Origin: Acetomicrobium flavidum
GTDB taxonomy: Bacteria > Synergistota > Synergistia > Synergistales > Acetomicrobiaceae
NCBI RefSeq assembly: GCF_900129645.1
Contig: NZ_FSQZ01000001.1
Location: forward strand, 1,946,001-2,010,000
Length of the DNA: 64,000 nt
Direction: 5' to 3'
Shown: positions 42,529-50,161 of the stretch, in pieces
Layout: each line of letters starts with the position of its first letter
How positions within the stretch are numbered: the first letter of the stretch is position 1
Notes under the pieces: generated by a model
What the model was told of the DNA's origin: nothing
Database searches by the model: none
The model's input: only the letters and a program-made list of their open reading frames with translations
Made by a program: the position numbers and the translations under genes

Positions 42529-43462
42529 GGTCGGCGCCAGGCTGCACTTCGGCTTTCTTGACTTAAACGGAAGCCTTGGAAGGATGTTTGGCGGGATCGG
42601 TATGGGTATAGACGAACCCAAGGTTTCCCTTGACGTCTGCAGGAGCGACACCCTGCAGGCTAAAGGGCCAGACTTTGAGAGGGCGCTTGAGTATGCTCAA
42701 AGGTTTTTGGACCACTTCGACATCAAGGATAGAGCTTTCATAAATATCGCCTCTGCCGTGCCTTCACACGTGGGGCTCGGCTCGGGCACCCGCATGGCAT
42801 TGGCCGTGGGCAAGGCCTTGGCCGTCCTTTTTGGCATTGACCTGTCGATAAAGGAGCTTGCCGTTGTCATGGGCAGAAGCAGGCGGTCAAGCGTCGGTGC
42901 GGTGACCTTTGAAAGAGGCGGCTTCGTCCTGGACGGGGGTCACAAAAAGGGACCGAAAGGCAACTTTCCGCCCTTGCTCTTTCACGCCCTGCTTCCGACG
43001 GAGTGGACCTTCGTTGTTGCCGTACCGATGTCGCTTAAAGGGGCAAGCGGACCGGAGGAAGAGCAAAAGTTTAAGGCCCTAAGCATACACGAGGAGCTTT
43101 CGTCAAAGGTGTGCAGGTTGACCTTGATGAAGTTGCTGCCCTCCATCGTCGAGCGGGATGTAGCAGCCTTTGGAGAGGCCATAACGGAGATTCAGGATTT
43201 GGTGGGAAGCTGTTTTTCTTCCCTTCAGGGAGGCAAGTTTCACTCGGCCCTGTCTCAAAGGATCGCCTGCCTGATGAAGGGCGAAGGCGCCTTAGGCATA
43301 GGACAAAGCTCGTGGGGGCCTGCCGTCTACGGCATCACGGCCGACCCGGAGAAAGCGCAAGCCGTCTGCGGCAGGTTAAAGGACGGATTTGGCGAAGAAA
43401 CGCTGATCTTTACGGCATCCTGTGCCCAGGACGGGGCAAACGTCTGCGTTAGAGAGGACTGA
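42509..43462 (+). CDS. Beta-ribofuranosylaminobenzene 5'-phosphate synthase
   Basis: The first committed enzyme of H4MPT synthesis, joining 4-hydroxybenzoate or para-aminobenzoate with phosphoribosyl pyrophosphate, a GHMP-kinase-fold protein. About 317 residues. It begins VHVEVGARLHFGFLDLNG, with the ATP-loop-like SHVGLGSGTRMALAVGKAL and GRSRRSSVGAVTFERGGFVL. I choose the ATG at 42509 with GAGGAGG at 42496-42502, not the longer frame from 42479. Its presence shows this operon makes an H4MPT-type carrier, not just folate. Confidence 0.93.
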   Translation: MKVVHVEVGARLHFGFLDLNGSLGRMFGGIGMGIDEPKVSLDVCRSDTLQAKGPDFERALEYAQRFLDHFDIKDRAFINIASAVPSHVGLGSGTRMALAVGKALAVLFGIDLSIKELAVVMGRSRRSSVGAVTFERGGFVLDGGHKKGPKGNFPPLLFHALLPTEWTFVVAVPMSLKGASGPEEEQKFKALSIHEELSSKVCRLTLMKLLPSIVERDVAAFGEAITEIQDLVGSCFSSLQGGKFHSALSQRIACLMKGEGALGIGQSSWGPAVYGITADPEKAQAVCGRLKDGFGEETLIFTASCAQDGANVCVRED

Positions 43463-43468
43463 TTTTAT

Positions 43469-44359
43469 TTGATCTATAACGGCGTTGAAATAGAAGACAC
43501 TTACGCTGAGGCCTTTTCCATGTGGGGAAGCCGAATCGTCGTCACGGCGGATACACGGGAGTGGGTCATGACTGCAGCCGCCTCCGCCACGGGGTTTGCC
43601 ACTTCCGTGATAGGCTGCGGATGCGAGGCCGGCGTAGAATCCGAGCTCGACGAGTCTCAAACCCCCGACGGCAGGCCAGGGGCAAGCATCCTCATCTTCG
43701 GCGTTTCAAGGTCCGGCCTGGAATCTCAGCTCATCTCAAGGGTTGGGCAATCCATAATGACGTGTCCTACCACGGCCTGCTATAACGGCTTAGATGACGG
43801 AGAGCAGGTAGACGTGGGCGGAAAGCTTAAGTTCTTCGGGGATTCATATCAGACAAGCAAGATGCTCGGCAATAGGCGATTTTGGAGGATACCCGTCATG
43901 GACGGGGAATTTCTGGTGGAGCAGAAGTTTTGCATAAAAAAGGGCGTCGGCGGGGGAAACTTGCTGATCATTTCAAAGGACGTCAAAAGCGGCCTCGAGG
44001 CTGCCCAAAGGGCGGTAGGCGCAATGAAAAAGGTCCCTGGCGCCATAATGCCATTTCCCGGCGGGGTCGTTCGAAGCGGAAGCAAGGTCGGCTCAACCTA
44101 CCGCTTTCTCAGCGCCTCTACCAACACCCCCTATTGTCCCACGCTGAAAAGGCTAGTTAAGACGTCGCTACCCGAGGAGGCCAACGCAGTGTACGAGATA
44201 GTCATAGACGGCTTAGACGAGCGCTCCGTCAGGGACGCCATGGGACGCGGGCTTTTGGCTGCTTGTTCCTGCGATATTTTGTCGGTGACGGCGGGAAACT
44301 ACGGCGGAAACCTGGGACAGTACAAGTTTCACCTGCTTGAAATTTTAAAGAACATGTGA
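43469..44359 (+). CDS. ftr: Formylmethanofuran:tetrahydromethanopterin formyltransferase
   Basis: Ftr moves the formyl group between H4MPT and methanofuran. 296 residues, as usual. Recognisable blocks: [20 protein letters not shown] at the start, [33 protein letters not shown], and the final [17 protein letters not shown]. It starts at a TTG six bases after the preceding stop. In methylotrophs this is FhcD and belongs to the Fhc complex. Confidence 0.95.
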   Translation: MIYNGVEIEDTYAEAFSMWGSRIVVTADTREWVMTAAASATGFATSVIGCGCEAGVESELDESQTPDGRPGASILIFGVSRSGLESQLISRVGQSIMTCPTTACYNGLDDGEQVDVGGKLKFFGDSYQTSKMLGNRRFWRIPVMDGEFLVEQKFCIKKGVGGGNLLIISKDVKSGLEAAQRAVGAMKKVPGAIMPFPGGVVRSGSKVGSTYRFLSASTNTPYCPTLKRLVKTSLPEEANAVYEIVIDGLDERSVRDAMGRGLLAACSCDILSVTAGNYGGNLGQYKFHLLEILKNM

Positions 44360-44372
44360 TGGGTGGTCGATC

Positions 44373-45668
44373 ATGAAAAGCTTAAGGTTTTTGAGGAAAG
44401 TATCTATAAGGGTCCGCATGTGCCTGTTTTTGGCGACAATGCTGGCCCTTGAGTGCGCGGTCGGGTTCATGCACTATAATGCAGTAAAGTCATTTGACGT
44501 CCCGATGATGCTTTTGGCCCTGTGCGTTCTCGTCACGCTTATCGGGGGGCTTGCCGTGACGGCATCCATCACCGCTCCCATAAACGAATTTCGGGCTTTC
44601 ATGAAAAAGCTAAAGGAGACGTTGGACTTTACGCTTGAATACGATGTATGGTCCGACGACGAGATGGCCGAGGTCGGAAAGGTCACCTACCAATTTTTGG
44701 ATCACGTACAGGAGCTGATCGGCTTCATATCAAAATCATCGGCCGAGGTGGAAGGCCTCTCAAAGACCGTGCTTTCCATGGCCAACAAGGACGACAGCGT
44801 GGCCGGCCGGTTGCTTGACGAAATCACCGAGCTGTCGAAGATGATGGAAAGGTTTGCCTCCGACATGAGCTCCCTTAACGCGGGCGTTCAGGAGGTGGCT
44901 TCGGGAAATCAGATCGCAGCGGCAAGGACCATGGACATCGCCAAGGAGATAGCGGATGCGTCCAAGTCCGCCGAAGAGGGCTTAGCGGTCATAGGCCAGA
45001 TGAGCGAGAGGATAAACAAGGCAGCTGAGGAATCCCTTCAAAGCATCGCTACCGTAAACGAGCTGGCGCAAAAGATCGAGGACATCAATCAGCTTTTGGA
45101 GAACATCTCGAGAATAGCCACGAGGACGAACATGCTGGCCTTGAACGCCGGCATCGAGGCAGCCAGGGCCGGAGCCGGCGGCAAGGGATTTGCCGTGGTG
45201 GCCGAGGAGATAAGGAAATTGGCTTATGAATCAAGCGACGTCGCAAGCAACGTATCCCGCCAAATGGGAGATATGTCTCTGAAGCTTCAAAGCGTGATAA
45301 ATTCGGTAAGGGCCGGCTCAAGCACCTCCGCCGACGCAAACCAAAGGGCTAAGGCGACGATGGAGACGATAAGCGCCATCCTTGAAAATCTCAAAAAGGT
45401 GTCATCGGCCGCAAACGACCTGTCGGCAGTTTCCGAGGAACAGGCTGCGTCATCGGAGGAGATATCGGCCACCCTGCAAAGCATTTCGACCGAGGTGGAG
45501 AGGATAAAGGGCTTCGTAATCGAGGCAGAAAAGGCCATGTCGCAGCTTGCCGACTCGGCGTCGGATTTAAGCGACAGGGCAAGAAATATGGAGGAACTGG
45601 CATTGTCCCTTAAGAACTTAGTAGGCAGGTTCAAGCTGTGGCAGGGGGATAAATTGCAAAACGTATAG
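44373..45668 (+). CDS. Methyl-accepting chemotaxis-type protein without outer sensor domain
   Basis: A 431-residue chemotaxis signalling protein. Two membrane segments, about residues 16-34 and 43-65, are separated by only eight or so residues, so there is no periplasmic sensor. A HAMP-like part follows, then a long coiled coil with the hairpin tip [20 protein letters not shown] and [19 protein letters not shown]. The sensing could be internal or by membrane state. It lies 14 bases after ftr and 24 before fwdC on the same strand, an odd place for such a gene. Confidence 0.9.
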   Translation: MKSLRFLRKVSIRVRMCLFLATMLALECAVGFMHYNAVKSFDVPMMLLALCVLVTLIGGLAVTASITAPINEFRAFMKKLKETLDFTLEYDVWSDDEMAEVGKVTYQFLDHVQELIGFISKSSAEVEGLSKTVLSMANKDDSVAGRLLDEITELSKMMERFASDMSSLNAGVQEVASGNQIAAARTMDIAKEIADASKSAEEGLAVIGQMSERINKAAEESLQSIATVNELAQKIEDINQLLENISRIATRTNMLALNAGIEAARAGAGGKGFAVVAEEIRKLAYESSDVASNVSRQMGDMSLKLQSVINSVRAGSSTSADANQRAKATMETISAILENLKKVSSAANDLSAVSEEQAASSEEISATLQSISTEVERIKGFVIEAEKAMSQLADSASDLSDRARNMEELALSLKNLVGRFKLWQGDKLQNV

Positions 45669-45691
45669 CACAAAACATCGGGGTGAAGCTC

Positions 45692-46555
45692 ATGCAAAGT
45701 TGTGCCTTATGTACCTTGGCAAGGACCGTTTCAGTTAGCAATGGCGTTACCTTGAGTTTAAAGACGGCCGGCACGATCCCGATAGAAGTCGACGGGATAT
45801 TGCCCGAGACGGTGCTAGGCCTAAGCGTCAATGAAATTTGCGCTTTAAAGATACACGCGGGAAAAGACGTCGTGGAGCTTGGCGAGGTCTTTGACGTCAC
45901 CGTGAACGGCAACGAGGCACTCATCTTTGAAGGCGACCTAAGGCACGTAAAACACATAGGCGAAAACATGACCTGGGGGCTTGTGGTAGTCAACGGAGAC
46001 GCGGGCATGCATCTGGCCCAGCACATGAAGGGCGGCACGCTGGTCGTAAACGGCAACCTTGAGCCGCGCTGCTGCTGTGAGATGTCGGGCGGCACAGTGA
46101 TCGTAAACGGCAACGCCAAGGCGATGCTCGGCTCTCCTCTTCCCGGAAACAACAAGGGAATGAGGGGAGGGCTTATCGCCGTGTTCGGCTCTGTGGGAAG
46201 CAGGGCGGGGGAGGGCATGAGAAGGGGCCTTATAGCCGTTTCCGGCGACGTAGGAGACTTTGCAGGGGCAAACATGATAGCGGGGACCATGGTCGTGTTC
46301 GGCAAGATGGGGCTTAACGCCGGCGGAGGCATGAAGAGGGGAAGCATCGTATCCTTGGGCGGCACCGAAAGGGTCCTTCCAACGTTTCTTTATAGCTGCC
46401 TTTACACGCCCGTTTATTTAAAGCTTTATCTTAAATTTTTGAGCGATCTGGGCTTTGCCGTCACAAAGGAAATGTTAAACGGGCCTTACAGGAGGTATGC
46501 AGGCGACATGTCTGCACTTGGGAAAGGGGAGATATTGATCCTTGATAAACCTTAA
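45692..46555 (+). CDS. fwdC: Formylmethanofuran dehydrogenase subunit C
   Basis: A 287-residue right-handed beta-helix subunit with the glycine repeats (G-x3-G-x2-M-x2-G) of FwdC/GltB-type domains: GENMTWGLVVVNGDAGMHLA, GEGMRRGLIAVSGDVGDFAG, ANMIAGTMVVFGKMGLNAGG. It holds FwdA and FwdB together. The ATG at 45692 is chosen for its GGGGTGA at 45680-45686; a GTG at 45683 is the alternative. It is split off from fwdDBA by seven other genes. Its 3' end overlaps mch by 14 bases. Confidence 0.9.
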   Translation: MQSCALCTLARTVSVSNGVTLSLKTAGTIPIEVDGILPETVLGLSVNEICALKIHAGKDVVELGEVFDVTVNGNEALIFEGDLRHVKHIGENMTWGLVVVNGDAGMHLAQHMKGGTLVVNGNLEPRCCCEMSGGTVIVNGNAKAMLGSPLPGNNKGMRGGLIAVFGSVGSRAGEGMRRGLIAVSGDVGDFAGANMIAGTMVVFGKMGLNAGGGMKRGSIVSLGGTERVLPTFLYSCLYTPVYLKLYLKFLSDLGFAVTKEMLNGPYRRYAGDMSALGKGEILILDKP

Positions 46556-47480
46556 CGAATCGGCCTTTAAGCGCGTCAAAGAAATGATCGACAGGTCTGA
46601 CGAAGTGGGCGTATCCGCATTTAAGGCAGGCTGCGGGGCTACCATCGTGGACGCAGGCATAAATTCAAACGGTTCCTATGAGGCGGGCAGGCTTTTTGCT
46701 GAGGCCTGCCTGGGGGGATTGGGAAGCGTGAGCTTTGCCGTTGACCTTGAGCTTTCCGCCCCATCCGTCGTCGTAAAGGTCGCCAATCCTTCCGTTGCCT
46801 GCCTGGCTTCGCAGTACGCCGGTTGGGCGCTCAAGGGCGAGGGCTTTTATGCCTTGGGCTCCGGCCCTGCAAGGTCGCTTTACGGCAATGAACCCCTTTA
46901 TGCAACGCTTGGTTACAGGGAAAGGTCGTCCGTGGCGGTTCTTGCCATTGAATCTTCCAAATTTCCCCCAGACAGCCTGCTTGAGACGGTAGCAGCCTGC
47001 TGCAAGGTGGATATTAGCAACCTTTACGTGCTGATAGCGCCCACCAACTCTCTGGCAGGCAGCATACAGATAGTATCAAGGGTCGTTGAAACCGCACTGC
47101 ACAAGCTCTTTGAGCTGGGCTACGACGTCTCTAAGGTCTTGCACGGGTTTGGCACATGCCCCATTCCTCCCTTGCCGGAGGATTTCATGACGGCCATGGG
47201 CTGGACCAACGACGCGGTCTTATACGGGGGAAAGGTATGGATCACCCTGCGTGACGAGGTTGCCGTCGACTCGCTTGTCGAAAAGCTTCCCTCCTCGTCG
47301 TCGAGCGATTACGGCCTGCCCTTTTTGGACCTCTTTAAAAGATACAACTACGACTTCTATCAGGTAGACCCGATGCTTTTTAGCCCCGCCGTCGTGACGA
47401 TTAACAACCTGGCGACCGGCCACCTTTCTTCTGTGGGAAGGGAAAACGTGGAGCTTCTTAGGCGAGAATGGTTTAGATGA
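46542..47480 (+). CDS. mch: Methenyltetrahydromethanopterin cyclohydrolase
   Basis: Mch hydrolyses methenyl-H4MPT to 5-formyl-H4MPT. 312 residues. Signature blocks: FKAGCGATIVDAGINSNGSY, LACLASQYAGWALKGEGFYALG-type centre (split here as VACLASQYAGWALKGEG), GSGPARSLYGNE, and KVLHGFGTCPIPPLPED. It starts at a TTG inside the end of fwdC and overlaps the RimK-like gene by four bases. Fully typical and intact. Confidence 0.95.
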   Translation: MINLNESAFKRVKEMIDRSDEVGVSAFKAGCGATIVDAGINSNGSYEAGRLFAEACLGGLGSVSFAVDLELSAPSVVVKVANPSVACLASQYAGWALKGEGFYALGSGPARSLYGNEPLYATLGYRERSSVAVLAIESSKFPPDSLLETVAACCKVDISNLYVLIAPTNSLAGSIQIVSRVVETALHKLFELGYDVSKVLHGFGTCPIPPLPEDFMTAMGWTNDAVLYGGKVWITLRDEVAVDSLVEKLPSSSSSDYGLPFLDLFKRYNYDFYQVDPMLFSPAVVTINNLATGHLSSVGRENVELLRREWFR

Positions 47481-48343
47481 AAGCGACCATCCTTGGAGCC
47501 GCAAACGCCTGGCACGTCGAGGTCTTAATCAAAGCCTTCGCGGAACGAAACGTCAGCGTAAACGTGCTGCGCACGAGGGACCTCAAGGCTTTAATAAACG
47601 ACGATCTCATTTCCGTCAACGAAGCAGACCTTGGAGACGTTATTTTAGTCCGCTCCCTACCCGGCGGGTCGCTTGAGCAGGTGATTTTTCGCGTCGACCT
47701 GCTTCACGTGCTTGAGGAGGTCAAGGGAGCCAAGGTGATCAACTCGCCTGACGCCTTGGAAAAGACGGTGGATAAGATGTACGCCACCGCCTTGCTTTCA
47801 AAGGCCGGCTTAAAGGTCCCTGAAACATGCGTCACCGAAAGGTACGACGACGCCATGGCAGCCTTCGCGGAGCTTGGCGGAGACGTCGTGGTAAAGCCGG
47901 TGTTTGGCTCGGAAGGACGCGGCATGACCAGGGTTAGCGACCCCGAAACGGCACACAGGGTGTTCGTGGCGCTGAATCAATATAGATACGTATATTACCT
48001 TCAGAGGTTCATACCTCACGGAAACAGGGACATAAGGACCTTTGTGGTAAACGGCAGCGTCATAGCCGCCATGGAAAGGCTATCCTACGACTGGAGGTGC
48101 AACGTGGCCTTAGGTGCTCAAGCTAGCTTGCTAGTCCCTGACGAAAATCTGATCGACTTGAGCTTGAAGGCTGCCGACGCCGTTGGGGCCTTTTACGCGG
48201 GAGTCGACATACTGCCGTCAGAGGAAGGAGAGCTTTACCTGCTTGAGGTAAACGGCATCCCCGGCTGGAGGGGATTGCAGCAGGTGGCAAAGCCGGATAT
48301 CGCTTCGACGATCGTAGAGGCACTGCTTGGGTTAAATCCATGA
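47477..48343 (+). CDS. RimK-like ATP-grasp ligase (probable H4MPT glutamate ligase)
   Basis: A 288-residue ATP-grasp enzyme of the RimK/MptN type, which in H4MPT sets is thought to add glutamate to the cofactor. Visible: VINSPDALEKTVDKMYATAL, GGDVVVKPVFGSEGRGMTRV (ATP loop), RFIPHGNRDIRTFVVNG, and the metal-binding end LYLLEVNGIPGWRGLQ. Four-base overlaps on both sides bind it to mch and the next gene. Confidence 0.88.
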   Translation: MKATILGAANAWHVEVLIKAFAERNVSVNVLRTRDLKALINDDLISVNEADLGDVILVRSLPGGSLEQVIFRVDLLHVLEEVKGAKVINSPDALEKTVDKMYATALLSKAGLKVPETCVTERYDDAMAAFAELGGDVVVKPVFGSEGRGMTRVSDPETAHRVFVALNQYRYVYYLQRFIPHGNRDIRTFVVNGSVIAAMERLSYDWRCNVALGAQASLLVPDENLIDLSLKAADAVGAFYAGVDILPSEEGELYLLEVNGIPGWRGLQQVAKPDIASTIVEALLGLNP

Positions 48344-49236
48344 TGTACGATACCAAAGAGATCACCTGGGCAGCTCAACTTGCTTGCATATTTGAGGTGT
48401 GCGCCAAAAAGCCCGGCAACGTCCACGTAGAAGGGGCTTTTAGCGACTCAAACCCCTTTGATTTTTTTGCCGGGGCGGTAGCCATGGGCACTTCGTTTCA
48501 GCGACTAGACGAGCTTTCCGTGGGCGAGCTCGTCCTTTGTTGTATTAAAGACAAGTCGAAGCTTACCTCAACGAACGTAAACTTGGGCATTTTGCTTCTT
48601 TTGGCGCCGCTTTGCAAGGCTGCCCGAAGCTGTGAGGCTGACGGAAGTTTCGATGCCATTAGAAGCTCGCTTGAAGACGTCTTAGACAACTTGACGGAAG
48701 GGGACGCTGACTGCGTGTACGAGGCCATCAGGCTGTCAGGCGCAGGAGGCATGGGCAAGGTAGAGCGGTACGACGTCTCGCAGGCTCACGCCGGCATCCC
48801 CTTAAAGCAAGCCATGGCAGAAGCAGCACATCGCGATTCGATCGCCAGGGAGTACGTGACGAACTTTTCCGTAACCTTTGAGATATCCCTACCTGCCATA
48901 TGGGAAGCGCTAAATAAAGGATTATCCATGCGCGACGCCATAGTCCAGGCCTTTTTGACGATACTGTCTGAGGTGGCCGACACCTTGATCGCAAGGAAGC
49001 TTGGCATCACGGAGGCGGCAAAGGTCTCAAAAAGGGCAGCTGAAGTCCTAAAAACGGGTGGACTTTACAGCGCAACCGGCAAGGCAGCTGTGCGCAAATT
49101 TGACCTTTACCTCAGACGCGTCGGCAACAAGAGAAACCCGGGCACGACGGCAGACCTCACCGTTTCGGGGCTTTTTTTGTACCTGCTCGACTGCATCCAT
49201 AAAGGCGCCTTGCCTTCGCTGATCAAGAGATGGTGA
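48340..49236 (+). CDS. CitG/MdcB-like triphosphoribosyl-transferase family protein
   Basis: A 298-residue protein of the CitG family (triphosphoribosyl-dephospho-CoA synthase). The KPGNVHVEGAF motif near residue 25 and SGAGGMGKVERYDVS are typical. Members of this family sit in the H4MPT clusters of methylotrophs and planctomycetes, where they are thought to serve H4MPT synthesis rather than citrate lyase; no citrate lyase genes are near. It has a four-base overlap upstream. Confidence 0.88.
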   Translation: MMYDTKEITWAAQLACIFEVCAKKPGNVHVEGAFSDSNPFDFFAGAVAMGTSFQRLDELSVGELVLCCIKDKSKLTSTNVNLGILLLLAPLCKAARSCEADGSFDAIRSSLEDVLDNLTEGDADCVYEAIRLSGAGGMGKVERYDVSQAHAGIPLKQAMAEAAHRDSIAREYVTNFSVTFEISLPAIWEALNKGLSMRDAIVQAFLTILSEVADTLIARKLGITEAAKVSKRAAEVLKTGGLYSATGKAAVRKFDLYLRRVGNKRNPGTTADLTVSGLFLYLLDCIHKGALPSLIKRW

Positions 49237-49261
49237 CGTCGGTCTCATGGGAGGTTTCGTC

Positions 49262-50002
49262 ATGTCGGTTGGTTTCAGTGAAAAAAACATCTTTAAGTAT
49301 TACGCAAAAGACAGATCATGGTCATTTGATGCGGACATCGTAGCCCACGAAAAGGATGTCTTTATAAACGTAGGTGGCCGTCCTTTTGCCACGTTAAGGG
49401 CCTCAGAAGGCGACATGAAAGAGCTTGCCGTTGGGCATATCTTTTCCTGTGGCCTTATAGCGCGTTATGGCGACGTGGCAAGCATGGACGTTTACGGCAA
49501 CGCGGTAAACGTGATTTTAAAGGCCGCGCCCGGGCCTGATACCCTTAAAGCTTCATATATGGCGCCGAGTTGGAAGACGAGCGCAGATACGATATTTGAA
49601 GGCGTTAAACATCTCCAGGAAGCTTTTCTTTATCGAAAGACGGGCGCCTTTCATGCCGGCTTGCTCTTGCGCCGCGACGGCCTAAAGTATTTTTTGGTTG
49701 AAGACATCGGTAGGCACAACGTCGTCGAAAAGGTCATCGGCAGGGCGTTGATGCAGGACGTCGACATGGGCGAATGTATGCTTTTGATCTCCGGAAGGCT
49801 CATGTGCGAGCTTGTAAGCAAGGTGACGCTGGCAGGCATTCCCATTTTGGGCAGCGTATCGGCGACGACGTGTGAAGCTGCAGCCTTAGCCGAAGGTTGC
49901 GGTATGACCTTAATTGGCTTCATCCGCGAGGGGAGGATGAACGTCTACACCCACCCCGCCCGAATTGCTGAGTTTGACGAAACGCGAATAAACAACAACT
50001 AA
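49262..50002 (+). CDS. fdhD: FdhD-like formate dehydrogenase accessory protein lacking the cysteine motif
   Basis: FdhD transfers sulfur to the molybdenum cofactor of formate dehydrogenases. The C-terminal half is typical (FHAGLLLRRDG, VEDIGRHNVVEKVIG, SGRLMCELVSKVTLAG, GFIREGRMNVYTHP). The C-G-x-C-G type motif that carries the sulfur, expected near residues 95-110 here, is absent; that region reads SYMAPSWKTSADT. I start at the ATG at 49262 (GGGAGG at 49248-49253). It is last in the operon, so its client is likely FwdB. Whether it still carries sulfur is open. Confidence 0.82.
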   Translation: MSVGFSEKNIFKYYAKDRSWSFDADIVAHEKDVFINVGGRPFATLRASEGDMKELAVGHIFSCGLIARYGDVASMDVYGNAVNVILKAAPGPDTLKASYMAPSWKTSADTIFEGVKHLQEAFLYRKTGAFHAGLLLRRDGLKYFLVEDIGRHNVVEKVIGRALMQDVDMGECMLLISGRLMCELVSKVTLAGIPILGSVSATTCEAAALAEGCGMTLIGFIREGRMNVYTHPARIAEFDETRINNN

Positions 50003-50004
50003 AT

Positions 50005-50050
50005 TTGTGTCAACCCCCGGTAGTGCATAAACCCCTGGGGATCGACACAA
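50005..50050. other. Hairpin at the start of CRISPR leader 1
   Basis: TTGTGTC at 50005-50011 pairs with GACACAA at 50044-50050, with an inner CCCC/GGGG stem. It follows the fdhD stop by two bases and could also end the operon transcript. The same element, with a longer perfect stem, stands before array 2. Confidence 0.6.
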
Positions 50051-50161
50051 GCTAAAAGTAGCCATAAATTCGTCAACCATCGAATGTCTTTATCATATAA
50101 AAGTGATTTGACTATTACATCGGCATGTTTTATACTTACGTCAGCAATCATATATCAAAGG
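50051..50161 (+). promoter_or_regulatory. CRISPR leader 1
   Basis: The 111 bases before the first repeat are almost identical to those before array 2 (for example ATAAATTCGTCAACCATCGA and CATCGGCATGTTTTATACTT in both). TTGACT-like and TTTATACTT words suggest a leader promoter reading into the array. Confidence 0.75.

Noticed and set aside
46542-47480. Possible gene boundary error between fwdC and mch because of the TTG start
   Set aside because: The mch N-terminus is full and in family register from this start, and such overlaps are common throughout this operon.
32541-49923. Many long frames opposite to or shifted from the C1 genes
   Set aside because: They are shadows of GC-rich coding DNA, overlap well-identified genes over their full length and show no family signature.
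31311-50002. The whole window being archaeal
   Set aside because: Ribosome sites, TTGACA/TATAAT promoters, CadC-type regulation, an MCP and the toxin-antitoxin families are bacterial in style; the H4MPT genes alone do not outweigh this.
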